Positions 13,212-19,818 of a stretch of 19,818 nt of DNA are shown one piece after another. Source of the stretch: SIG440 sp045580025 (lineage in GTDB: Bacteria > Bacillota > Clostridia > Monoglobales > Monoglobaceae); assembly GCA_045580025.1 (NCBI GenBank), contig JAZNNB010000074.1, forward strand, positions 1 through 19,818, given 5' to 3'. Made by a program: the position numbers and the translations under genes. The notes under the pieces are model-generated. The model did not search any database. It worked only from the letters and a program-made list of their open reading frames with translations, and was not told the DNA's origin. Position 1 is the first letter of the stretch. Each line of letters opens with the position of its first letter.

Positions 13212-14783
13212 ATGGACGGAATAGAATTCATAATCCTCATTGGCATTGTGTTGCTGGCAGTTATTGGTATGTTTGTTACTTTCAGAATTGGATATTCATA
13301 CCGCAAAAAGGTTGCAGAGCTTAGAATAAGCAGTGCTGAAGAGGAAGCAAAAAAGATTATTGAAAATGCAAAATCAAAAGCAGTTAAAGATGCAGAACAC
13401 GCAAAAAAAGAAAGACTTTTAGAAGCAAAAGAAGAAATACATAGAGAACGAAATGAACTCGAAAAAGAAATAAAAGAAAGAAGAAATGAACTTCAGCGTC
13501 AGGAACGTCGAATTCAGCAGAAAGAAGACACGATTGATAAAAAGACTCAGGTTCTTGAAAAGAAAGAGGAACAGGTGCAAAACAAGATTGCTGAAGTTGA
13601 CGAACTTAAAGAAGAGGTTGAAAAGGTTAAAAAGCTCCAGCTTTCACAACTTGAAAAGCTTGCTGAACTCTCTGTGGCAGAGGCAAAGGATATGCTTCTC
13701 AAACAGGTTGAAATCGATGCAAGACACGATGCTGCACTTCTTATAAAGAGCATCGAGGACCAGGCAAAAGAAGAGGGCGAGGCAAAGGCTCGAAACATTA
13801 TTACAGGTGCTATTCAGCGCTGTGCTGCTGACCACGTTGCAGAAACAACAGTTTCTGTTGTTCAGCTTCCCAATGATGAAATGAAGGGCAGAATTATTGG
13901 TCGTGAGGGAAGAAATATTCGCTCTATTGAAACACTTACAGGGGTTGATTTGATTATTGACGATACTCCTGAGGCGGTTATTCTTTCAAGCTTTGATCCG
14001 GTAAGACGTGAGATTGCAAGACTTTCTCTTGAAAAACTTATTGTTGACGGAAGAATTCATCCGGGCAGAATTGAAGAAACAGTTGAAAAATCAAGAAAAG
14101 AAGTTGAAGCCATCATCAAACAAGAGGGTGAACAGGCTACGTTTGATACAGGTGTTCATGGCCTTCATCCTGAACTTATCAAGCTTCTGGGACGCCTTAA
14201 ATATCGTACAAGTTACGGACAGAATGTTCTCAAACATTCAATCGAGGTTGCACACCTTGCAGGGCTTATGGCAGCTGAACTTGGTGCAGACGTTGCCTTT
14301 GCAAAGCGTTCAGGTCTTCTCCACGATATAGGAAAGGCTATTGACCATGAGGTTGAGGGCTCACACGTTACAATCGGTGCTGATGTTGCCAAGAAATACA
14401 AAGAAAACGACAAGGTTGTTCACGCTATTATGGCACACCACGGGGATGTTGAGCCAAACTCATGCGTTGCATGTCTCGTTCAGGCGGCTGATACAATTTC
14501 TGCAGCAAGAACAGGTGCAAGACGTGAAAACATCGAGTCTTATATCAAGAGACTTGAAGCCCTTGAAGAAATTGCAAACTCCTTTGAGGGTGTTGAAAAA
14601 TCATTTGCAATTCAGGCTGGCCGTGAAGTGAGAATTATGGTTAAACCTGACCGCGTGAATGATGATGAAACAATCCTTTTGGCAAAAGATATTGTTAAGA
14701 AGATTGAGAGCACAATGGAATATCCTGGACAGATTAAAGTCAATGTTATCCGTGAGCTCAGAACAGTTGAATACGCTAAATAG
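13212..14783 (+). CDS. rny: Ribonuclease Y
   Basis: RNase Y is the membrane-anchored endonuclease that starts bulk mRNA decay in many Firmicutes. The 523-residue protein has the full layout: one N-terminal membrane helix (4-26), a long charged coiled coil (about 35-190), a KH RNA-binding domain with GRIIGREGRN (226-235), and an HD domain with HSIEVAHLAG and the metal pair H371-D372 in LLHDIGKA. GAGGAGGTG precedes ATG 13212. ymdB follows after a strong terminator, matching the ymdA-ymdB order of Bacillus. Confidence 0.97.
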   Translation: MDGIEFIILIGIVLLAVIGMFVTFRIGYSYRKKVAELRISSAEEEAKKIIENAKSKAVKDAEHAKKERLLEAKEEIHRERNELEKEIKERRNELQRQERRIQQKEDTIDKKTQVLEKKEEQVQNKIAEVDELKEEVEKVKKLQLSQLEKLAELSVAEAKDMLLKQVEIDARHDAALLIKSIEDQAKEEGEAKARNIITGAIQRCAADHVAETTVSVVQLPNDEMKGRIIGREGRNIRSIETLTGVDLIIDDTPEAVILSSFDPVRREIARLSLEKLIVDGRIHPGRIEETVEKSRKEVEAIIKQEGEQATFDTGVHGLHPELIKLLGRLKYRTSYGQNVLKHSIEVAHLAGLMAAELGADVAFAKRSGLLHDIGKAIDHEVEGSHVTIGADVAKKYKENDKVVHAIMAHHGDVEPNSCVACLVQAADTISAARTGARRENIESYIKRLEALEEIANSFEGVEKSFAIQAGREVRIMVKPDRVNDDETILLAKDIVKKIESTMEYPGQIKVNVIRELRTVEYAK

Positions 14784-14827
14784 GAGCCAAAGCTCCATGG
14801 AAAAAGGCTGCTGTTTGCAGCCTTTTT
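14783..14827 (+). terminator. Terminator after rny
   Basis: A small hairpin GGAGC-caaa-GCTCC (14783-14796) touches the rny stop. A strong one follows: AAAAAGGCTGC (14801-14811) pairs with GCAGCCTTTTT (14817-14827), ending in its T-run. ymdB begins 39 bases later without a clear promoter, so partial read-through is likely. Confidence 0.88.
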
Positions 14828-14865
14828 CTGACTTTTTAAATATAAAATTGAAAGGTAACTAGCCA

Positions 14866-15663
14866 ATGAGAATTCTTACGGTAGGAGACATCGTGGCGTC
14901 TGACGGACGTGAATTTATATACAACAATTTAGGAAGAATAAAAAAGAAATTTAATATAGATTATTGCATAGCAAATGGCGAAAACTCAGCCAACACCAAT
15001 GGCATCACACAGGATATTGCGAAAAACTTGATTATGTCGGGAGTGGATGTTATCACTTTGGGAAATCATACTTTTGCAAATCGTGAATATGCTCAGGTGC
15101 TTTCCGACAATGAAAGAGTTATAAGACCCGCGAACTATCCAAACGAAACAGAGGGCTGTGGGTATTTTGTTGACGATTTGGGAAACGCGAGAATAGGCGT
15201 TATAAATGCTATGGGCAGAATAAATATGGAGGCTCTTGATTGTCCATTCAGGGCTACCGAAAAAATTATTGAGAATATAAAAGACAAAACTGACATAATA
15301 ATCATTGATTTTCATTGTGAAACCAGCAGTGAAAAACTTGCTTTTGGGAACTATTTTGACGGCAAGGTGACGGCGGTTTTTGGTACGCATACACATATCC
15401 AGACGGCTGATGAACATATTTTGCCAAATGGTACGGGATATATAAGCGACCTTGGTATGACTGGTGTCAGAGACTCTATTCTGGGCGTCAAAAAAGAGAT
15501 AATAATGGACTTATACTATACCAGAAAAAAATATCGCTTTGAAAAAGCAGAGGGCGAAGTCTGGTTTTCGGGTGCAATCTTTGAAATTGATGACAAAACC
15601 AAAAAGATTTCGGGGATTGAAAGGCTGCATTTTTCAGTGGCAGAGCTTGCCAAAATGGAATAG
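14866..15663 (+). CDS. ymdB: YmdB-family metallophosphoesterase
   Basis: YmdB of Bacillus is a di-metal phosphodiesterase active on 2',3'-cyclic nucleotides and affects biofilm and motility choice. The 265-residue protein keeps every expected metal or catalytic residue: D8 (VGDIV), E39-N40 (NGEN), N67-H68 (GNHTF), H150 (DFHCE), H175 and H177 (GTHTH). The family's GNHTWD here reads GNHTFA, a change outside the ligands. AAAGGTAAC lies about ten bases before ATG 14866. Next to rny it forms the conserved ymdA-ymdB pair. Confidence 0.95.
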   Translation: MRILTVGDIVASDGREFIYNNLGRIKKKFNIDYCIANGENSANTNGITQDIAKNLIMSGVDVITLGNHTFANREYAQVLSDNERVIRPANYPNETEGCGYFVDDLGNARIGVINAMGRINMEALDCPFRATEKIIENIKDKTDIIIIDFHCETSSEKLAFGNYFDGKVTAVFGTHTHIQTADEHILPNGTGYISDLGMTGVRDSILGVKKEIIMDLYYTRKKYRFEKAEGEVWFSGAIFEIDDKTKKISGIERLHFSVAELAKME

Positions 15664-15674
15664 GAGAATTTTTT

Positions 15675-16463
15675 GTGAGAATTGATATTGACGAAAGGGT
15701 CTACCTGAAAAGCGAAATCCTTTATAGAGTTGATAATATAAAGCATTGCTTCACTACAAAATGCGGTGGGGTGAGCTCAGGAGAAGTTTTGGGACTTAAC
15801 CTTGGTTTTCGTTGCGGTGATAACCCCGATAGTGTTATAGAAAATTATAAGATAGTTGCAAAGGATGTGGGTTTTCCTTTTGGAAAAATTACAGCAGGCA
15901 GGCAGACCCATTCTGCAAACATCCGCATTATAACAACTGAAGATGCGGGCAAAGGAGTAAGCAAAAGCAGTGAAATGCAGGATGTTGACGGACTTGTTAC
16001 AAATGTAGCGAATCTTCCTCTTGTGGTTTTTTATGCTGATTGTGTCCCAATTTTGCTTGCGGATGACGAAATGGGTGTAGTTGCAGCGGTTCATTCAGGT
16101 TGGCGGGGTACTGTAAGTGAGATTGCCGGAAAGGCAGTGGAAATAATGAAAAACAAATTTTCATCAAGCCCCCAAAATATAAAAGCGGCAATAGGTCCTT
16201 CCATAGGCAAATGTTGTTTTGAAACAGGACTCGAGGTTGCGAGTCAATTTGATAAAAAGCTGGTTTTGGAAAATAATAATGGAAAATTTTTTGTGGACCT
16301 TTGGCAAGCTAACAAAATGATACTTCAAAAATCAGGAGTAAAAGAAGAAAACATTGATGTGCTTGAGATTTGCACAGTATGTAATTCGGATATGCTGTAT
16401 TCTTATCGTGCGCATAAGGATGCTACGGGGAGAATGGGCGCGTTTATTATGCTTAAAAAATAG
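15675..16463 (+). CDS. pgeF: Peptidoglycan editing factor / laccase-domain purine nucleoside phosphorylase
   Basis: The 262-residue protein belongs to the YfiH/YlmD family (Cu-oxidase_4). Members phosphorolyse purine nucleosides, and E. coli PgeF keeps L-Ser out of peptidoglycan stems. The family's active-site zinc ligands are visible: H79 in GRQTHSANI, C123 in ADCVPILL and H140 in VHSGWRGT. The C-terminus has the usual CNSDMLYSYRAH. The start is GTG 15675 with AGGAGAA ahead. It follows ymdB after 11 bases and precedes the binding lipoprotein by 13, so an operon is likely. Confidence 0.92.
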   Translation: MRIDIDERVYLKSEILYRVDNIKHCFTTKCGGVSSGEVLGLNLGFRCGDNPDSVIENYKIVAKDVGFPFGKITAGRQTHSANIRIITTEDAGKGVSKSSEMQDVDGLVTNVANLPLVVFYADCVPILLADDEMGVVAAVHSGWRGTVSEIAGKAVEIMKNKFSSSPQNIKAAIGPSIGKCCFETGLEVASQFDKKLVLENNNGKFFVDLWQANKMILQKSGVKEENIDVLEICTVCNSDMLYSYRAHKDATGRMGAFIMLKK

Positions 16464-16476
16464 AGGACAAAGATTT

Positions 16477-18039
16477 ATGTTTAGAAGAATTTTGGCTGCC
16501 GTTTTGGCGGCTTTGATGGTGCTTTTACTTTTGTGCGGTTGTGGAGACTCACAAAAGGTTAAAGAGAAAAAATCACAAAATAAAAATACAGCCGAGGAGA
16601 TAGTTATTTCTTCATACAAACCGGATACGTTTTGTCCTGTACTTAGTACAAACGCGACAAACATCGGGATGCTTTGCATTGTCTATGACAGCCTTATTTC
16701 GCTGCCGGACAATCTTTTTCCAGAAAGTTGTTTGGCTGAAAGTTGGTCTGTTTCAGAAAACGGAACAAAGTGGTATTTTACTCTCCGTAAGGACGTAAAG
16801 TGGCACGATGGTGCAACATTTAGTGCAGAGGATGTTATTTATACTGTTGAAACCATAAAGAAAAGTGAAAACAGTGTATACGCCTACAATGTGTCATTAC
16901 TAGACAAAATACAGAAAAATGGTGATTTTGAAATTGAAATCAGCCTCAAGGAACCTTGCGTAAATTTTGCAAGCCTTTTGTATTTTCCAATTATAAAGAA
17001 ACAGACTGATGAGATAAATAAAGATACATTCCGCCCAATAGGAACAGGACCATATCGTCTTGAAGACCGCGGTGAAGGAAATGTTCTTTATCTTGTAAAA
17101 AATGACAGTTGGTGGGGCGGAGAGGCTGTTACTGACTGTATTACTGTAAAAATGCTTCCGGATAACGACACTGCACTTTATACTTTCAGTTCAGGGAGTA
17201 TAGATATGACTTTGGCTGATGATATGAACTGGGGAAGATTTGTTGACCCAATTTCAGCATCCTATGTTTCAATGCCAACGCCGATTTTTCACTTTTTGGG
17301 AATAAATCACAATAATGAAGTGTTGGGTATGAAAGAGGTAAGACGAACACTGTCTCTCGCAATAAACCGCAGCAAACTCACTGAAGAGGTGATGATGGGC
17401 TATGCCACAGAAAGCAGTATTCCCATCCATCCCAAGTGGTTTGTTTGGGGTGATAAAAAAATTGAATTCAAACAGAGTTTTAGCGGTGCAAAAAAAGAAC
17501 TCCATGAAAATGGCTGGGAAATAAAGAATGAAAACTATCAGAAAACTGTTGATGACAAAACCTTGACTTTGGAGTTTGGGATACTTTATAACGAGGAAAA
17601 TCAGCAGAGAAAAGAAATTGCTGAAATGGTGAAGCAAAACCTTGAAGAACTCGGTATAAAATCACATACAGAGGCGGTTCCTTTTGAAGAATATAACAAT
17701 CGCATACAAGAGGGAGATTATGAAATATTTATAGGAAGCACCATTATTTCCCCTGACCTTACGTTTTCGCTTATCCTTGGTGAGAACAATGTATTTGGCT
17801 TTGAAAATGAGAAAATTGATACAGTTTTTGATGCTATCGGTACAAAGCACAGTGTATCGGGGATTGAAGAGGGGTATGGAACTCTGATTGATTGTTTTGA
17901 TGAGCTTAATCCTGTTGTGGGGTTGTTCTTTGAAGAAAAAATAATGGTATATAACAAACGTATTGAAAACGGAATTACCCCGTCATATTTTGATGCATAC
18001 AAGGGCATTGAATTTTTGCGGAAGGAAGAGAGCAAATAG
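16477..18039 (+). CDS. Oligopeptide-type ABC substrate-binding lipoprotein (SBP_bac_5)
   Basis: The protein has 520 residues from ATG 16477, with GAGGAC ahead. The frame is open 41 codons further into pgeF, but only this start gives a signal peptide. That is FRRILAAVLAALMVLLLL with lipobox LCGC and lipidated C22. Family 5 binding-protein marks follow: CLAESWSVSENGTKWYFTLR, VKWHDGATFSAEDV and FRPIGTGPYRLE. It should deliver peptides or similar ligands at the cell surface. No permease or ATPase gene is in the window, so it is an orphan here. Its stop overlaps the dinB start by one base. Confidence 0.9.
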   Translation: MFRRILAAVLAALMVLLLLCGCGDSQKVKEKKSQNKNTAEEIVISSYKPDTFCPVLSTNATNIGMLCIVYDSLISLPDNLFPESCLAESWSVSENGTKWYFTLRKDVKWHDGATFSAEDVIYTVETIKKSENSVYAYNVSLLDKIQKNGDFEIEISLKEPCVNFASLLYFPIIKKQTDEINKDTFRPIGTGPYRLEDRGEGNVLYLVKNDSWWGGEAVTDCITVKMLPDNDTALYTFSSGSIDMTLADDMNWGRFVDPISASYVSMPTPIFHFLGINHNNEVLGMKEVRRTLSLAINRSKLTEEVMMGYATESSIPIHPKWFVWGDKKIEFKQSFSGAKKELHENGWEIKNENYQKTVDDKTLTLEFGILYNEENQQRKEIAEMVKQNLEELGIKSHTEAVPFEEYNNRIQEGDYEIFIGSTIISPDLTFSLILGENNVFGFENEKIDTVFDAIGTKHSVSGIEEGYGTLIDCFDELNPVVGLFFEEKIMVYNKRIENGITPSYFDAYKGIEFLRKEESK

Positions 18040-19253
18040 TGAACAGAACTATTATCCACGTGGATATGGATGCGTTTTTTGCTTCCATTGAGGCGCGGGA
18101 CAATCCAAAACTTTCAGGAAAGCCTCTTATTATCGGCGCATTGCCGGGGGAAAGAGGCGTGGTTTCTACCTGCAGTTATGAGGCAAGAAAATACGGAATT
18201 CACTCCGCTATGAGCATTGCGGAGGCGTACAGGCGGTGCCCCAACGGAATATATATGCACGGGGATATGCGGAAGTATGAAAAAGCTTCGGCCGAGATTC
18301 ACAAGATTATGCTTCGGTTTACTGATATGATAGAGTTTGTGGCTCTTGATGAGGGGTATATGGATGTGACCAATTCCTTAAGACTTTTTGGCAGTGCTGA
18401 ACAAATAGGAAAGCAACTGAAAGAAGAAATTTTGGGGAAAGTCGGGGTTACCTGTTCTGTTGGAATATCTTACTGCATGATGGGTGCAAAGCTTGCCAGT
18501 GAGGAAAAGAAACCAGATGGATTTTTTGTGATACCCGACAAAAAATCACTTGTGGAGCTTATAAGAAAGAGACCTGTCGGGGTTATTTACGGAATTGGAA
18601 GGAAGACCAAGGAAAAGCTGAAGAATATAGGAATTGAGACGGTGGAAGACCTGATAGAAACCCCACCTGAAAAGCTAAAAAATTTCGGTGCTGTGGGCAA
18701 AGAAATGCTTGATTTTGCAACGGGAAACGATGAAAGACGGGTTATTCCCATATCAGTTTCAAAATCCATAGGAAGAGAGTATACCTTTCAGGAAAATATA
18801 ACTGAAAAAAGCATTATGGAAGAGACTCTTTTACTCCTTTGTCGAGATGTAAGCCTCAGAGCTAAAAGGCAAGGGCAATGGGGAAGAACAGTCACCCTAA
18901 AAATAAAATTCAGCAATATGCAAAGCATAACCCGTTCAAAGACCGGTGATGCGATAAATTCTGCCAAGGAAATTTTCGCAAGAGCAAAGGAGCTTTTAAA
19001 AGAGGAAAGGCTTAAAGCCTCGGTACGACTTGTGGGGGTTACTTTGGGAAATCTCCAAAGCTCATCTGAGGATGAAAATAAACAACTTTCGCTTTTTGAC
19101 GAACTTGACAAATCCGAGAACACCGCCAAAGAAAAGGCAAAGGCTTTGGATGATACAATTTTTGAGCTTCACACAAAATACGGAAGAAATATTTTGAAAA
19201 CGGGGAAAGAGCTTGAGGTTCACAAAAAAATAATAAATACGGAAGAAAATTGA
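18039..19253 (+). CDS. dinB: DNA polymerase IV (Y family)
   Basis: DinB copies past damaged bases without proofreading. The 404-residue protein has the three catalytic acids: D9 in HVDMDAFFAS, and D104 and E105 in ALDEGYMDV. The family's DEAY/DEAF reads DEGY. F13/F14 hold the steric gate. Helix-hairpin-helix motifs (GVIYGIGRKTKEKL; LKNFGAVGKEML) and the little-finger domain follow. A beta-clamp motif QLSLF lies at 349-353 with a 51-residue tail behind it. The start is GTG 18039, fused to the preceding stop (TAGTG). No LexA box of its own is visible. Confidence 0.95.
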   Translation: MNRTIIHVDMDAFFASIEARDNPKLSGKPLIIGALPGERGVVSTCSYEARKYGIHSAMSIAEAYRRCPNGIYMHGDMRKYEKASAEIHKIMLRFTDMIEFVALDEGYMDVTNSLRLFGSAEQIGKQLKEEILGKVGVTCSVGISYCMMGAKLASEEKKPDGFFVIPDKKSLVELIRKRPVGVIYGIGRKTKEKLKNIGIETVEDLIETPPEKLKNFGAVGKEMLDFATGNDERRVIPISVSKSIGREYTFQENITEKSIMEETLLLLCRDVSLRAKRQGQWGRTVTLKIKFSNMQSITRSKTGDAINSAKEIFARAKELLKEERLKASVRLVGVTLGNLQSSSEDENKQLSLFDELDKSENTAKEKAKALDDTIFELHTKYGRNILKTGKELEVHKKIINTEEN

Positions 19254-19285
19254 TTTTTGTGCGTGGCACAGAAAGGATGATAAAA

Positions 19286-19634
19286 ATGAAACTTTTAGAG
19301 GTAAAAAAACTTTTGGATGCAGAGGTGCTTTGTGGTGAGGACTTGCTTGATGCCGAGGTGGACTCTGCTTTTGGCAGCGACCTTATGAGTGACGTTCTTG
19401 CTTTTGTGAACACAAGAGTATTGTTGCTTACCGGCTTGGTAAATCCTCAGGTGGTGAGGACCGCTGAAATGATGGATATTTCTGCAATAGTTTTTGTCAG
19501 GGGAAAACAGCCAGGTGAGGACATAATTGAGCTGGCAAAGAGTAAAAATATGGTGCTTTTGACAACCGAGAATACACTCTATACCGCCAGCGGAAAGCTC
19601 TATTTGGGAGGGCTCACGGGCGAAGAAAAGGGGG
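19286..19634 (+). CDS. DRTGG-domain protein, 3' end cut by adapter
   Basis: About 116 genuine residues from ATG 19286 (AAAGGATG eight bases ahead). They match the small Clostridia DRTGG-domain proteins: MKLLEVKKLLDAEVLCGEDL, then GSDLMSDVLAFV, then LLTGLVNPQVVRTAEMM, then IVFVRGKQPGEDIIELA. Such proteins often sit near anti-sigma-type ATPases and iron-sulfur or hydrogenase genes (recalled, not seen here). The family is about this long, so little is missing. The reading frame continues to a stop at 19727-19729, but everything after 19634 is adapter and a repeated fragment, not protein sequence. Confidence 0.85.
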
Positions 19635-19718
19635 AAGTCGGAGGCCAAGCGGTCTTAGGAAGACAAGGTAGAGAGTCAACTCCTTGGCTCACAGAACGAC
19701 ATGGCTACGATCCGACTT
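19635..19718 (+). other. MGI/BGI DNBSEQ adapter pair with 10-base index (artefact)
   Basis: Bases 19635-19666 equal the known 32-base MGI/BGISEQ read-1 adapter (begins AAGTCGGAGGCC, ends GGAAGACAA). Bases 19677-19718 are the reverse complement of the 42-base partner adapter (begins CAACTCCTTGG, ends ATCCGACTT). The 10 bases between, GGTAGAGAGT, sit where the sample index goes. This is synthetic sequence built into the assembly. Confidence 0.97.
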
Positions 19719-19818
19719 GCAAAGAGTAAAAATATGGTGCTTTTGACAACCGAGAATACACTCTATACCGCCAGCGGAAAGCTCTATTTGGGAGGGCTCA
19801 CGGGCGAAGAAAAGGGGG
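19719..19818 (+). repeat. Exact 100-base duplicate of 19535-19634 (artefact)
   Basis: The 100 bases after the adapter repeat 19535-19634 base for base, including the final run of five Gs at which the window ends. A 100-base library insert flanked by adapter, read through on a circular template, would give this pattern. It is not a biological tandem repeat. Confidence 0.95.

Noticed and set aside
16354..16476. 41-residue upstream extension of the binding lipoprotein
   Set aside because: It lies inside pgeF in another frame and would bury the lipoprotein signal peptide.
19535..19818. Tandem repeat or mobile-element end
   Set aside because: The unit between the two 100-base copies is exactly a commercial adapter pair plus index, so this is an assembly artefact.

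Overview
The window looks like chromosomal core sequence from a Firmicutes (Clostridia-type) bacterium, most likely an uncultured gut or anaerobe lineage. The gene families, the strong AGGAGG-type ribosome binding sites, the GTG/TTG starts, the sigma-A promoters with 17-base spacers and the AT-rich intergenic DNA all fit this. I assign it no further than that. Nothing indicates a phage, insertion sequence, CRISPR array or defence island.

Layout. Positions 1-475 hold a minus-strand tRNA-Pro(CGG) unit with a terminator. Upstream of it lie a long hairpin, a decayed second tRNA-Pro whose 5' half is intact, and a perfect consensus promoter. Positions 543-4142 carry recA, recX, rimO and pgsA, tightly packed on the plus strand behind one promoter. 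acpP follows with its own promoter and terminator. Next come rnc, an Elp3-like radical SAM gene, luxS and a B12-binding-type radical SAM gene, overlapping or nearly touching. A stand-alone HPr-kinase-like P-loop protein follows from its own promoter. Two minus-strand genes come next: a DtxR/MntR-type metal regulator and a small DUF6514-like protein. Their control sites overlap. A small two-helix membrane protein then leads into a SpoVB/MurJ-like flippase, mazG and rqcP. The last block is rny and ymdB, then pgeF, an oligopeptide-type binding lipoprotein, dinB and a DRTGG-domain protein.

The genes cover recombination and repair (recA, recX, dinB), ribosome and tRNA work (rimO, Elp3-like, rqcP, rnc), mRNA decay (rny, ymdB), lipid and envelope supply (pgsA, acpP, flippase, pgeF) and methyl-cycle by-product handling (luxS). 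One link inferred here is luxS sitting inside an operon of S-adenosylmethionine-using enzymes.

The most clear-cut anomaly is technical. From 19635 the sequence is a complete MGI/BGI DNBSEQ library adapter pair with a 10-base index, followed by an exact second copy of the preceding 100 bases. The last 184 bases are not genomic in this arrangement, and the final open reading frame is artificial past 19634. I found no convincing previously undescribed multi-gene system. The best biological leads are the promoter-driven tRNA-Pro remnant, the combined terminator/promoter between the DUF6514-like and DtxR-type genes, and the radical SAM/luxS operon.
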